From NCBI RefSeq assembly GCF_022014595.1, contig NZ_CP091740.1:310001-374000 (forward strand): a stretch of DNA of 64,000 nucleotides. The letters are read 5' to 3'. Below the pieces are notes generated by a model. That model had not been told where the DNA came from. It saw only the letters and a program-made list of their open reading frames with translations, and ran no database searches. Positions 27,810 to 36,531 of this stretch are shown here, one piece after another. Made by a program: the position numbers and the translations under genes. Position 1 is the stretch's first letter. The number at the start of each line of letters is the position of its first letter. The stretch is from Solitalea lacus (GTDB lineage: Bacteria; Bacteroidota; Bacteroidia; Sphingobacteriales; Sphingobacteriaceae).

Positions 27810-28733
27810 GTGTTCAGAGGAGTTTTACAAGGACAATCTTTTTGGGTTAAGTTAGTGGCTTTGGTTGGAATGGCAATCTTTAGCATGTCCATTTTTACAG
27901 CATTATCGGCTTTATTGTTAAAGCCATTGTTCGGGATTAACATAGTAGCTGATGCCAATGCATTGATGGATTTATCCAACGCACATGCTATTGGAGCTTA
28001 CAAGTTTTTACAGATTGTTCAAGCTATCACTCTTTTTATAATTCCTGCATTTATTTTTCCGGTTCTGTGTGGAGAGAACACGCTATCCTATTTGGGAATG
28101 GATAAAAAGCCCACACTATTAATGTTGGTTTTAGTGTTGCTGATCGCCTATTTCTCGTCGCCACTATTTGAGTTTAGTAATCAATTGAACCAAAAAATGA
28201 GCTTCCCTTCTTTTTTGAGTGGGTTAGAAGATTGGATGAAAGCCAAGGAACAACAGCTCGGCGATTTAACGAAGGCTTTTTTGAAAATGGATAATTTCAA
28301 TCAGCTTGCGCTAAATCTACTTATGATGGCAGTCTTGCCTGCAATTGGAGAAGAACTTTTGTTTAGGGGAGTAACTCAGCGGCTTTTTATCGAGTGGTTC
28401 AGGAATGCACATATTGGTATTTGGGTGGCGGCAATTGTATTTAGTGCACTGCATTTTCAGTTTTATGGATTCTTACCCAGAATGTTGTTAGGTGTGCTTT
28501 TTGGCTACTTGTTTTATTGGAGTGGTAATATTTGGCTGGCAATACTGGCCCATTTCATAAACAATGCAACGGTTGTGGTGTTTTCATATTTGTTTCAACA
28601 TAAAGTCATTAATTTTAATATTGAAGCAACCGGAAGTTTGTCGATTACAAGTTATCTGGTTTGCGCTGCACTTAGCGCTTTGTTAATTATAATGTTTTAT
28701 CGCATAGTTTATAAAAGGACGCAAGCAAATTAA
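27810..28733 (+). CDS. CPBP-family intramembrane glutamic endopeptidase
   Basis: 307-residue membrane protein with a GTG start and about seven or eight hydrophobic segments. The CPBP (Abi/CAAX-like) motifs are clear: EELLFRGVTQRLF (motif 1, Glu-Glu and Arg, near residue 187), FSALHFQFYG (motif 2, His) and LAHFINNATVVV (motif 3, His/Asn). Members cleave prenylated or membrane proteins, some serving in bacteriocin immunity. It overlaps nothing and is followed 4 bases later by the DUF2007 gene, probably one operon running into cdsA. Confidence 0.9.
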   Translation: MFRGVLQGQSFWVKLVALVGMAIFSMSIFTALSALLLKPLFGINIVADANALMDLSNAHAIGAYKFLQIVQAITLFIIPAFIFPVLCGENTLSYLGMDKKPTLLMLVLVLLIAYFSSPLFEFSNQLNQKMSFPSFLSGLEDWMKAKEQQLGDLTKAFLKMDNFNQLALNLLMMAVLPAIGEELLFRGVTQRLFIEWFRNAHIGIWVAAIVFSALHFQFYGFLPRMLLGVLFGYLFYWSGNIWLAILAHFINNATVVVFSYLFQHKVINFNIEATGSLSITSYLVCAALSALLIIMFYRIVYKRTQAN

Positions 28734-28737
28734 CAAG

Positions 28738-28944
28738 ATGGAGGCTAACTGGATAAAAATTTACAGTACACATGAATGGTTCAAAGCTGAATTAATAAGT
28801 CATTTACTTGAACAAGAGGATATTGATTTGGTGCAGATCAATAAGAAGGATTCTTCGTACATGAGTTTTGGGACCATCGAGTTATACGTTCATAATGTTG
28901 ATTTCACAAAAGCAATTGAAATAATTGTTTTAAATGAGGAGTAA
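28738..28944 (+). CDS. DUF2007-type small protein
   Basis: 68 residues matching the 'putative signal transducing protein' (DUF2007) pattern: WIKIYSTHEWFKAELISHLLEQEDID, ending ELYVHNVDFTKAIEII. The fold is a small ferredoxin-like alpha/beta unit; members often sit next to membrane peptidases or lipid genes. Function unknown. Starts 5 bases after the CPBP protease stop. Confidence 0.8.
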   Translation: MEANWIKIYSTHEWFKAELISHLLEQEDIDLVQINKKDSSYMSFGTIELYVHNVDFTKAIEIIVLNEE

Positions 28945-29038
28945 TCCATAGACAGCGTTTAAACGCTCAATTAACTATTTTGTCATTCTCAACTTATTTC
29001 CGTTAAACTAACCCTATTTTAGCGGTCAAATAAAACCC

Positions 29039-29854
29039 ATGAGTAATTTAGTTCAACGTGCCATAACCGGATTTTTCTTTGTTGCCGTTCTTGTTTTTTG
29101 TGTAGTTTATAGTGGATATTCACTGGTTGCCCTGTTTTTCCTTATTTCAGTTTTAAGTTTATACGAGTTTTACGGATTAATAAAACAGGGCGGATACAAC
29201 CCCAATAAGATGATGGGCTTAGCTTTTGGGGTTATTCTTTATGCGCTCATTGTGTTACGCGCCTACACACAGGTCTCAGATAAATATTTGGTGTTGTTAT
29301 TCCCTCTGTTATTCTTTTTCTTTTTACGTGAACTTTATAGAAAACAGGAGAAACCTTTCGAAAATGTAGCCATTACTTTATTGGGTCCTGTATATTCCGT
29401 AATTCCCTTTGTATTCTTTATAAGTTTAGGGTTTACCCATGGAATGATTTATAATTACGAGCTGCCGCTGGGTTTTTTGTTATTACTTTGGAGTAATGAC
29501 ACTTTTGCCTACCTATTTGGCCGTCAGTTTGGAAAGCATCGTTTATTTGAGCGAATTTCACCAAAGAAATCCTGGGAAGGATTCTTTGGAGGGATGATTT
29601 CTGCAGCAATTATTTCCCAAGTAATTGCTCAATACTTTCAAACACTTAATTCCGTTAACTGGGCTATTGTAAGCTTAATCATCGTATGCTTCGGCACTTT
29701 AGGTGATTTGGTTGAATCAATGTTTAAGAGGAGTTTAAATGTTAAAGACTCAGGGAACATACTTCCTGGCCATGGTGGCTTACTCGATAGATTTGACGGT
29801 TTATTGCTTGCAGCGCCATTTGTGTATGCTTATCTAATTTTTCTGGGGGTTTAA
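29039..29854 (+). CDS. cdsA: phosphatidate cytidylyltransferase CdsA
   Basis: 271-residue multi-pass inner-membrane enzyme that makes CDP-diacylglycerol from CTP and phosphatidic acid, the branch point of phospholipid synthesis. The C-terminal signature is complete: SPKKSWEGFFGG, GDLVESMFKRSLNVKDSG and LPGHGGLLDRFDGLLLAAP with the catalytic Asp residues. psd, which acts further down the same pathway, lies 1.5 kb downstream. Confidence 0.96.
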   Translation: MSNLVQRAITGFFFVAVLVFCVVYSGYSLVALFFLISVLSLYEFYGLIKQGGYNPNKMMGLAFGVILYALIVLRAYTQVSDKYLVLLFPLLFFFFLRELYRKQEKPFENVAITLLGPVYSVIPFVFFISLGFTHGMIYNYELPLGFLLLLWSNDTFAYLFGRQFGKHRLFERISPKKSWEGFFGGMISAAIISQVIAQYFQTLNSVNWAIVSLIIVCFGTLGDLVESMFKRSLNVKDSGNILPGHGGLLDRFDGLLLAAPFVYAYLIFLGV

Positions 29855-29937
29855 TTCAATTAAGCTAACAGATGTAGCTTTAATATGATTCTGATTCACT
29901 GATAACACGATAAGATTAACAATCTGTTAATTTTTAA

Positions 29938-29970
29938 GAAGCGGTTCCTTAAGCGGAGTCGCTTTTTTTT
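29938..29970 (+). terminator. Probable terminator after cdsA
   Basis: AAGCGGTTCC / GGAGTCGCTT stem with wobble pairs and an eight-T run, in the 180-bp gap before the glutamate dehydrogenase gene. Confidence 0.7.
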
Positions 29971-30035
29971 GTTATTTCTATAAAGATTGCAAGATTTGCA
30001 TCACCAATTATTGATTAATAGACCTTATTTCATTT

Positions 30036-31307
30036 ATGGAAGTTAAAGAGAGCAAGCTCATCGGACATTCTAATCCGTTTGAGTCAATGATGTCACGTTT
30101 TGACGTGGCTGCCAAAATTCTTGGATTGGACGAAGACACCTATAACATGTTAAAATCACCTGTTAAACAGGTAATGGTTAATCTGCCGGTAACTATGGAT
30201 AACGGACGTATTAACGTGTATGAAGGATTTCGTGTAATTCACAATAACTACATGGGTCCAGGTAAAGGTGGTATCCGCTATGCAATGGATGTTGATCTGG
30301 ATGAGGTAAAGGCCTTAGCTGCCTGGATGACTTGGAAGTGTTCAGTGGTAAACGTTCCTTTTGGTGGTGCCAAAGGAGGTATTAAATGTGACCCACGCAA
30401 AATGTCTAAGGGAGAGCTAGAGCGTTTAACACGTGCTTACACACAAGCAATGGCCGACGTTTTTGGTCCTGAGAAAGACATTCCTGCTCCTGATATGGGA
30501 ACCGGTCAGCAAGAGATGGCATGGTTAATGGACGAGTTTTCAAGAATTAAAGGCTTTACCAACGCAGGCGTTGTAACAGGTAAACCTTTGGTGCTTGGCG
30601 GTTCAAAAGGACGCGTTGAGGCAACTGGCCGTGGTGTAATGGTTACCTGCCGAGCTGCCTTAAACAAATTAAAAATTAACCCTGCTAATGCAACAGCAGC
30701 AGTTCAAGGCTTTGGCAATGTAGGTTCTATTTCAGCAAAATTGCTAGAAAGTCAAGGAATTAAAATCGTAGCTATTTCTGACGTTACCGGCGCTTATTAT
30801 AATAAAGAAGGTATTAACGTTTCAGAAGCAATAGCATATTCTCAGGCTAATAAAAACTCACTAGAAGGGTATAAAAATGCTGAGAAAATTACTAACGAGG
30901 AGTTATTGACATTAGACGTTGATGTTTTGGTTCCTGCAGCTTTACAAGATGTTATTACTAAAGATAATGCTGCGAATATCAAAGCTAAGTTAATTGTTGA
31001 AGGAGCAAATGGTCCTACTTCGGCAAACGCTGATGCTATTTTGAAAGAAAAAGGCATTATGATCGTTCCGGACATTTTGGCTAACGCCGGAGGTGTAACA
31101 GTATCCTATTTTGAGTGGGTGCAAAACCATCAAGGTTACTATTGGACTGAGGAACGTGTAAACCGTCGTGCTGATCGTACTATGAAAGAAGCATTTGAAC
31201 AGGTATATCAAGCTTCTATCAAATTTAATGTAGATATGCGTATTGCAGCTTACATTGTAGCTATTGATAAAGTAGCAAGTACACGTAAATTATTAGGCGG
31301 ATTCTAA
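30036..31307 (+). CDS. gdhA: Glu/Leu/Phe/Val dehydrogenase (glutamate dehydrogenase)
   Basis: 423 residues of the hexameric glutamate dehydrogenase family, which interconverts glutamate and 2-oxoglutarate plus ammonia. Visible are GPGKGGIRYAMDVDLDEV with substrate-binding Lys, NVPFGGAKGGI with the second Lys, PAPDMGTGQQEMAW, GGSKGRVEATGRGV, the nucleotide-binding AVQGFGNVGSISAKLL and EGANGPTSANAD. Specificity for glutamate is favoured by length and the MGTGQQEM context, but leucine or other amino acids cannot be excluded. The gene has its own terminators on both sides. Confidence 0.9.
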   Translation: MEVKESKLIGHSNPFESMMSRFDVAAKILGLDEDTYNMLKSPVKQVMVNLPVTMDNGRINVYEGFRVIHNNYMGPGKGGIRYAMDVDLDEVKALAAWMTWKCSVVNVPFGGAKGGIKCDPRKMSKGELERLTRAYTQAMADVFGPEKDIPAPDMGTGQQEMAWLMDEFSRIKGFTNAGVVTGKPLVLGGSKGRVEATGRGVMVTCRAALNKLKINPANATAAVQGFGNVGSISAKLLESQGIKIVAISDVTGAYYNKEGINVSEAIAYSQANKNSLEGYKNAEKITNEELLTLDVDVLVPAALQDVITKDNAANIKAKLIVEGANGPTSANADAILKEKGIMIVPDILANAGGVTVSYFEWVQNHQGYYWTEERVNRRADRTMKEAFEQVYQASIKFNVDMRIAAYIVAIDKVASTRKLLGGF

Positions 31308-31332
31308 GCAAATCGTACCCAAAAACATACTT

Positions 31333-31378
31333 AAGGTTGCGAAGTTGAAAGTTGAAAAACTATTAACTTTGCAACCTT
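31333..31378 (+). terminator. Rho-independent terminator of gdhA
   Basis: 14-base arms AAGGTTGCGAAGTT / AACTTTGCAACCTT (one G-T pair), then a T-run. The right arm also contains TAACTTTG (31364-31371), a possible -7 promoter box for psd; a second TAACTTTG lies at 31385-31392. Confidence 0.75.
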
Positions 31379-31396
31379 TATTTTTAACTTTGATTT

Positions 31397-32053
31397 ATGA
31401 AATTTCATCGTGAAGGCTATGCAAGTTTAGCCTTAGTAATAGTAGTTAGTGCAGCTATTATTTGGGCTGCCCGTTATTTTTTTCCAGAAACCGCGTTTGT
31501 GCATTATTTTGCATATACTTTAGCTGTGGTACTTATTATTACAATTTTGCAGTTTTTTAGAGATCCTGCAATTAAAATCAATAAGAACGAAAGTTTTGTA
31601 CTTTCTCCTGCAGATGGAAAAGTTGTAGTAATTGAGGAAGTTGAAGAATCAGAATATTTTAAAGATCGCAGGATACAGGTTTCAGTATTTATGTCACCTG
31701 TTAATGTGCACGTAAACCGTAACCCGATAGGGGGACTAGTGAAATATGCTAAATATCATCCGGGATTGTATTTGGTAGCTTGGCATCCAAAATCATCAAC
31801 AGAGAACGAGCGCACAACTATTGTAATTGAACAAAAGCCAAAAGTTGAAGTGTTGTTCCGTCAGATTGCTGGAGCCTTAGCCCGTCGTATTGTATTCTAT
31901 GTAAAAGAAGGCGATAAAGTTGGACAAGGGGAAGAGATGGGCTTTATTAAGTTTGGATCAAGAGTAGATGTTTTCTTACCGATCGGAACCAAGATTAACG
32001 TAGAGTTAAATCAGGTTGTTAAGGGAGGTCGTACTGTTTTAGCTGAGATTTAG
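31397..32053 (+). CDS. psd: phosphatidylserine decarboxylase proenzyme
   Basis: 218 residues. The protein makes phosphatidylethanolamine from phosphatidylserine using a pyruvoyl group formed by self-cleavage. Two N-terminal membrane helices (LALVIVVSAAIIWAARYFF, YFAYTLAVVLIITILQFF) precede the catalytic part with VLSPADGKVVVIE, VFMSPVNVHVNR, and the cleavage motif GSR of FIKFGSRVDVFLP (Ser becomes the pyruvoyl). This short form (psd type II-like, as in Bacteroidota and archaea) is normal here. A small exported Cys-rich protein follows. Confidence 0.95.
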   Translation: MKFHREGYASLALVIVVSAAIIWAARYFFPETAFVHYFAYTLAVVLIITILQFFRDPAIKINKNESFVLSPADGKVVVIEEVEESEYFKDRRIQVSVFMSPVNVHVNRNPIGGLVKYAKYHPGLYLVAWHPKSSTENERTTIVIEQKPKVEVLFRQIAGALARRIVFYVKEGDKVGQGEEMGFIKFGSRVDVFLPIGTKINVELNQVVKGGRTVLAEI

Positions 32054-32097
32054 TTTTCCAGGGTTAAATTCTTATACTTGAAAAAACAAAAACAGTT

Positions 32098-32340
32098 ATG
32101 AAGAAAATATTAATGATTGTTGCATTGGTTGGAGCCTTTTCTTTTGTAAATGCTCAGGACGCAAAACAGGTAACTAAGAAAGAAACTGCTTCTTGTTGTC
32201 ATAAAACAGCTAAAGCTAGCTGCTCTAAAGACCAAAAAGAGGCTTGCTCTAAAGCAATGACTGAGAAAAAGGCATGCTGTAAGGCTGAAAGTGCTAAAGC
32301 AGCTTCAACTCAACCTAAATCTTCAACTAAATCTAAATAG
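32098..32340 (+). CDS. small exported cysteine-rich protein
   Basis: 80 residues: a signal peptide (KKILMIVALVGAFSFVNAQ) then a short lysine-, alanine- and serine-rich segment containing seven cysteines, two as Cys-Cys pairs (SCCHK, ACCK) with others in ASCSKD and EACSK. The pattern suggests metal binding or disulfide-linked structure in the periplasm. I know no named family for it. A perfect 21-bp terminator follows. Confidence 0.65.
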   Translation: MKKILMIVALVGAFSFVNAQDAKQVTKKETASCCHKTAKASCSKDQKEACSKAMTEKKACCKAESAKAASTQPKSSTKSK

Positions 32341-32352
32341 GTTTTGTTAACA

Positions 32353-32400
32353 TAACAATAAAGGCCTTGCAGTATTGTCACTGCAAGGCCTTTATTGTTA
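32353..32400. terminator. Convergent 21-bp terminator hairpin
   Basis: Perfect 21-bp inverted repeat (core AAAGGCCTTGCAGT / ACTGCAAGGCCTTT) around a 6-base loop. It serves the Cys-rich gene and, on the other strand, the mscS gene whose stop codon lies inside the arm. Confidence 0.9.
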
Positions 32401-33642
32401 GTCTACAAATGTAATTGGGGGGTTAGAGCCATCAATATTTTCATGGAGTACCTTTCGGGTTGGAAAGGCAATTTCAGCCTTGTATTTATTCACTATTTCC
32501 AGTATTTTATAGGTAGTTTCTTCTTTTATTTTTACGTGTTCTGCATAAGGCAGCATTTCAATAAAGTACATCACCATAATGTTTAAAGCCGACTCGCCGA
32601 AGCTGTCGAAAGCCACAATGCTATCGTCGCTAATTTGTGGAACTGTTTTAAAGTAAGCTTTAATATCAGCAATGATTTGTTTCATTTGTTCCTGGGTGGT
32701 TGAATAGCCCAAGCCAAGGTTGTACTTTATACGACGATGAGTTTTAAGTGTTAAGTTGTCCATCGGGTTGTCAACAATACGTTTGTTGGGCATTGAGACC
32801 AAACTCTTTTCAGTTGTGCGAATTAGAGTGCTTCTAAAGCCTACTTTTTCAACGGTCCCTTCTACCCCGCCAACATTTACAAGATCACCTACCACAAAGG
32901 GTTTATCGATAAAAATGGTAAAAGCACCAAACAAGTTCTCAACTGTTTCTTTGCCGGCCAACGCAAGCGCAAGTCCACCTATTCCTAAGCCACTTACAAT
33001 AAGGCCAATGTTTAAATTAAACACCACACTCATTATTACAAAGAAGCCTAAAGAACCTACAAGGATTTTAACTAATTCGCGTGTAAATGGTATGATTTGT
33101 AAGCCGGCTTTTGAATCACTTTCTTCAGCTTTATTTAACAGCACATAGGCTATAAAATCTGCAATACGCAATAGAATCCAGAAAAATGCTCCAAGAGCAA
33201 ATAATAAGAACAATCGATCAATGAAATCAGCATAGGTTTTTACCTTATTGCCTCCATTTGATTGGAATATAGGCTCTTTTTTCCTCTCGCTTGGTACTGA
33301 TGTGCTCTTTTCAACCGCCTGCTCAGCTTGATTTATTGTAGTTTCGACAGCAGCTTTTCGGTTAAAGATTGGCTTGTTAAGTGGATGATCAAGCTGGTTA
33401 ATTGCTAAGTAGATTGTAACGATTAATAACAGGACCTCAATAGGTTTAACCAATAATTCAATAAATCGTTCGGCAGTTTCTGCGCCAGCAAACCGTTTAA
33501 ATAATTTAAAAGAAAATCGGCTTATTAATTTTGAGATTAGACGTTTGAAAATTAGTCCGAAAAAGAAGATGCCACCAAACCAGATGTAATTCTGAATGGT
33601 ATTGCCCCAATAAACCTGATCAAGGAATTGCAGTATAATCAT
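32398..33642 (-). CDS. MscS-family mechanosensitive ion channel
   Basis: 414 residues with several N-terminal membrane segments. The MscS pore and beta domain are recognised by LGIGGLALALAGKETVENLFGAF, followed by FVVGDLVNVGGVEGTVEKVGFRSTLIRT and the cytoplasmic VSMPNKRIVDNPMDN. Such channels open on osmotic downshock and let solutes out of the inner membrane. A long linker (about 95-125) between the second and later membrane segments is charged. The specific subfamily is unknown. Confidence 0.92.
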   Translation of the reverse strand: MIILQFLDQVYWGNTIQNYIWFGGIFFFGLIFKRLISKLISRFSFKLFKRFAGAETAERFIELLVKPIEVLLLIVTIYLAINQLDHPLNKPIFNRKAAVETTINQAEQAVEKSTSVPSERKKEPIFQSNGGNKVKTYADFIDRLFLLFALGAFFWILLRIADFIAYVLLNKAEESDSKAGLQIIPFTRELVKILVGSLGFFVIMSVVFNLNIGLIVSGLGIGGLALALAGKETVENLFGAFTIFIDKPFVVGDLVNVGGVEGTVEKVGFRSTLIRTTEKSLVSMPNKRIVDNPMDNLTLKTHRRIKYNLGLGYSTTQEQMKQIIADIKAYFKTVPQISDDSIVAFDSFGESALNIMVMYFIEMLPYAEHVKIKEETTYKILEIVNKYKAEIAFPTRKVLHENIDGSNPPITFVD

Positions 33643-33733
33643 ACAATAAAAATACGGATGATAAAAGAAAGTAGCTGCTAAGCAGTTACTAAATGAACGA
33701 AATGGGCTGGGAAATGGTATTTCTGTAATAAAA

Positions 33734-33761
33734 AAACCCTCTGAGCAAGCTAAGAGGGTTT
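33734..33761 (-). terminator. Terminator downstream of rplS
   Basis: AAACCCTCT / AGAGGGTTT hairpin with an A-run on the left side (T-run for the minus strand), just behind rplS. Confidence 0.75.
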
Positions 33762-33782
33762 AAACGTATGTTATGAAAACAA

Positions 33783-34130
33783 TTAAGATCTTTTTTCTTT
33801 GATACGTGCTTTTTTACCAGTTAAGCCACGTAAGTAGAATAACTTAGCACGACGAACTGCACCACGGCTGTTAACTTCAATTTTCTCAATGTTAGGTGAG
33901 TTGATAGGGAAAATACGCTCAACACCGATTGAGTTTGATACTTTGCGTACAGTGAAAGTTTCAGTAGCGCCTTGGCTGTTGCGTTGAATAACAACACCTT
34001 GGTATAATTGGATACGCTCTTTGTTACCTTCTCTGATTTTATAGTGTACAGTTACTGTATCACCTGCTTTGAACGAAGGAATATTGTTCTTCGCTATACT
34101 TTGCTCTTCAACAAATTTTACTAAATCCAT
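33783..34130 (-). CDS. rplS: 50S ribosomal protein L19
   Basis: 115 residues, the normal L19 length, with [74 protein letters not shown]19 sits at the interface of the 30S and 50S subunits. It ends the rpsP-rimM-trmD-rplS cluster. Confidence 0.97.
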   Translation of the reverse strand: MDLVKFVEEQSIAKNNIPSFKAGDTVTVHYKIREGNKERIQLYQGVVIQRNSQGATETFTVRKVSNSIGVERIFPINSPNIEKIEVNSRGAVRRAKLFYLRGLTGKKARIKEKRS

Positions 34131-34414
34131 CTTATTAGGGTCTTTAAACGAATTTTAATCGTCTAGAATTCGGATTGCAAGTATAGATAAATTATTTGAA
34201 TTATGAAAGCGAATTTTCAAAAAGAAATTTATCCACAATGGTCGGTTTGTGTAACTGGGTTAATAAGGTTGAAAATTAGCTTATTAAAGCGGTTTTTAAC
34301 CTCAAAAAACGCATGTTGATAAAGTTGAAAACTAATTAAAGACAACCCAGAATTAAAAAGTTTTTTCAACCATTTACGTCGTTTGGCGATCAATTGATTG
34401 ATTTCCATGATGCA
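34131..34414. other. trmD-rplS intergenic region
   Basis: 284 bases without a gene. It contains one exact DnaA-box sequence TTATCCACA (34229-34237) and one near-match TGTTGATAA on the other strand (34314-34322). The rplS promoter probably lies here. Two boxes do not make an origin. Confidence 0.3.
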
Positions 34415-35092
34415 TTAGTCTTCTAAAAGATCCGGACGACGAGTGCGTGTGCGTTCAAGTGATTGTTCGTAGCGCCATTTCTCTATTTCCGGGGTATTCC
34501 CACTTAGTAGAATGTCAGGAACCTTCCATCCTCTGAATTCGGCCGGGCGGGTGTAAACTGGAGCATCTAATAAATCACCCTGGAATGAATCTGAAAGAGC
34601 CGAGGTTTCATCTGATAATACTCCGGGAATCAACCGAACTACTGCATCAACTAAGATCGCGGCGGGAAGCTCTCCCCCAGAAAGTACATAATCACCAATT
34701 GAGATTTCGCGAGTTACAAAATGCTCACGTATACGATTATCGATTCCTTTATAATGACCGCAAAGAACAATAAAGTTTTTTTGGGTTGAAAGCTGATTGC
34801 AAATGCTTTGGTTAAGCACTTCCCCGTCAGGGGTCATAAAAATGACTTCATCGTAATCACGTTCAGCCTTCAGTTTTTCAATGCAGAGAACAAAAGGCTC
34901 AACCATCATTACCATTCCTGATCCACCTCCATAAGGATAATCATCTACGGTTTTATGTTTGTTTGATGAATAATCTCGCAGGTTATGCACAACAATCTCG
35001 GCCAAACCTTTGCTTTGGGCGCGCTTTAAGATGGAGTGAGCAAATGGGCTATCAAGTAACTGGGGCAATACGGTAATAATGTCTATACGCAT
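34415..35092 (-). CDS. trmD: tRNA (guanine37-N1)-methyltransferase TrmD
   Basis: 225 residues of the knotted SPOUT methyltransferase that puts m1G at position 37 of tRNAs reading CNN, preventing frameshifts. Visible are the start [42 protein letters not shown] and [23 protein letters not shown], which form the SAM-binding knot. A terminator-like hairpin lies before it, so trmD may be transcribed separately from the upstream rpsP-rimM part. Confidence 0.97.
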   Translation of the reverse strand: MRIDIITVLPQLLDSPFAHSILKRAQSKGLAEIVVHNLRDYSSNKHKTVDDYPYGGGSGMVMMVEPFVLCIEKLKAERDYDEVIFMTPDGEVLNQSICNQLSTQKNFIVLCGHYKGIDNRIREHFVTREISIGDYVLSGGELPAAILVDAVVRLIPGVLSDETSALSDSFQGDLLDAPVYTRPAEFRGWKVPDILLSGNTPEIEKWRYEQSLERTRTRRPDLLED

Positions 35093-35146
35093 GGAGCAAA
35101 GATAAGGGCAAATTGGAAATGGTAAATCCGAAAAATAGTCTATGTG

Positions 35147-35178
35147 TAAAAAAATAGGGCCTTCTGTTTGAAAGCCCT
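35147..35178 (-). terminator. Terminator-like hairpin before trmD
   Basis: On the minus strand AGGGCTTT / AAGGCCCT is followed by a run of T (A-run 35148-35154 on the plus strand). It comes after the carboxypeptidase-regulatory-like gene and before trmD. Confidence 0.65.
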
Positions 35179-35191
35179 TTCTTTAATATTC

Positions 35192-35818
35192 TTATTCCAT
35201 TTTGGGGATATCCTCGCCGTCTTTTTCGACTTTTTCAATTCGCTTCTTGTGCTTTTTCTTGTCGCTGGCATTTTTAATAAAAGGGATCTCCTTAAGTAAT
35301 TCGCTCGGGCTTACCCGTATTCCAACAGGTGGAGGTAATTTAAGTTCTTCTTCTGTTGGGATTGTTTTGGGGTTTACTTTATAGGCGTATGCGTTTTCAG
35401 GAATCTCTAGTTCTAAGAAAGCGCGTTTAAAGTTTTCTTTGGTTAGCCCGTAAACAGTTACTCCTTTCAGCGTGTATATCTGAGGGTGCATACGTATGTT
35501 TAAATACAGGCGATTATTTGGCACTTCATCCTGAAGGATAAATTCAAAATTTCCATAGCCCAATGCCGAGAATACTAACGTGTCCGTTTTATACATAGGA
35601 ATAGAGAAAAACCCATTGATATCACTAACGGTTCCGCGACGAGAGTTTTTCACTCTTATGTTTACAAACGGAATCTTCTCGCTTAAACTATCAGCAGAGT
35701 AAATGGTGCCCGAAAACTGAATTACCGGTTGTTGAACAGGTTGAGTTTGGGCGTAGAGAGCAGATGCGGCACACACTGCTACAAGTAGAGCTAGCAGATA
35801 TCTCAGTTTCTTAATCAT
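35192..35818 (-). CDS. exported carboxypeptidase-regulatory-like domain protein
   Basis: 208 residues from ATG 35818, giving a clean signal peptide (KLRYLLALLVAVCAASALYAQ); the longer reading upstream overlaps rimM and is rejected. After the signal comes one CarboxypepD_reg-type beta-sandwich (about 30-115): FSGTIYSADSLSEKIPFVNIRVKN, GTVSDINGFFSIPMYKTDTLVFSALGYGN. This domain usually heads TonB-dependent receptors; here it is not followed by a barrel but by a charged Lys/Glu tail. It sits inside the rpsP-rimM-trmD-rplS cluster, between rimM and trmD. Role unknown; probably envelope. Confidence 0.75.
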   Translation of the reverse strand: MIKKLRYLLALLVAVCAASALYAQTQPVQQPVIQFSGTIYSADSLSEKIPFVNIRVKNSRRGTVSDINGFFSIPMYKTDTLVFSALGYGNFEFILQDEVPNNRLYLNIRMHPQIYTLKGVTVYGLTKENFKRAFLELEIPENAYAYKVNPKTIPTEEELKLPPPVGIRVSPSELLKEIPFIKNASDKKKHKKRIEKVEKDGEDIPKME

Positions 35819-35846
35819 CCTTAAATTTATCGTTTCTGATTTACAT

Positions 35847-36380
35847 TTAAAACAGGTTCCCAAGATAAATATCAAGTAACCCCTCAGGCATTGAAACTGT
35901 GAGTTTTTTGCTTTTGACATCAATGCTTTTTATAATGTCTTCGTTAAGGGGTAATAAAACCTCAGTATCATTAACTGAAATTGAAGCCACAAATTGTTTT
36001 GGGTACTCAAAAACTTCTGAAATTTTTCCCAGATCGCCTTTAGTTTCATCAGTTACAAAATAACCGGTTAAGTCTTTATAGGTTAATTCACCTGTTTTTC
36101 GTTTCGGGCGCAATTTTTTAGGAATCAACACTTTTTTGCCGACTAACTTTGCTGCCTCTTCAATTGAGTTCACATCCTCTAGCCCAAAATAAGCAACTGA
36201 TTTTTGAAAGCGCATGTTCTCAATGAAATAAGGAATGGGCTTGCCGTTTAACTCAACAAACAGGGTGTTTTTACTAAAGTAACTGTCTAAAATATCTTCT
36301 TCAAGATAAACCTGCACTTCTCCCTTTAATCCCTGAGTTTTGGATATGTATCCTATTGAAAAAAAATCTTCAGCTTTCAT
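35847..36380 (-). CDS. rimM: 16S rRNA processing protein RimM
   Basis: 177 residues. RimM binds ribosomal protein S19 and helps mature the 30S head. The N-terminal beta-barrel has FSIGYISKTQGLKGEVQVYL, and the C-terminal PRC-barrel has LTYKDLTGYFVTDETKGDLG and VLLPLNEDIIKSIDVKSKKLTV, ending MPEGLLDIYL. It lies behind rpsP in the conserved order. Confidence 0.95.
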   Translation of the reverse strand: MKAEDFFSIGYISKTQGLKGEVQVYLEEDILDSYFSKNTLFVELNGKPIPYFIENMRFQKSVAYFGLEDVNSIEEAAKLVGKKVLIPKKLRPKRKTGELTYKDLTGYFVTDETKGDLGKISEVFEYPKQFVASISVNDTEVLLPLNEDIIKSIDVKSKKLTVSMPEGLLDIYLGNLF

Positions 36381-36477
36381 GTTAAATAGTTTAATAAATA
36401 GTGGTCCTGAGTCTGAGCGGGCAATACTTTAGGAACTAACTTTAAAAAGAATCAATTCAATCCGTTTTTATATAAAC

Positions 36478-36510
36478 AAAAATAGCGAGACACTGAGCCT
36501 CGCTATTTTT
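36478..36510 (-). terminator. Intra-cluster terminator/attenuator between rpsP and rimM
   Basis: 12-bp perfect arms AAAAATAGCGAG / CTCGCTATTTTT with a 9-base loop, giving a T-run on the minus strand. It may lower rimM transcription relative to rpsP. Confidence 0.75.
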
Positions 36511-36531
36511 ATAATACTATTGAAGTTTTGC

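Noticed and set aside
27810-29854. CPBP protease, DUF2007 and cdsA as a bacteriocin-immunity or phage-defence locus
   Set aside because: CPBP proteins can serve immunity, but there is no peptide precursor, exporter or nuclease nearby, and the neighbourhood is lipid housekeeping.
35819-35923. N-terminal extension of the carboxypeptidase-like protein overlapping rimM
   Set aside because: The extension overlaps the end of rimM and hides the obvious signal peptide that starts at 35818.
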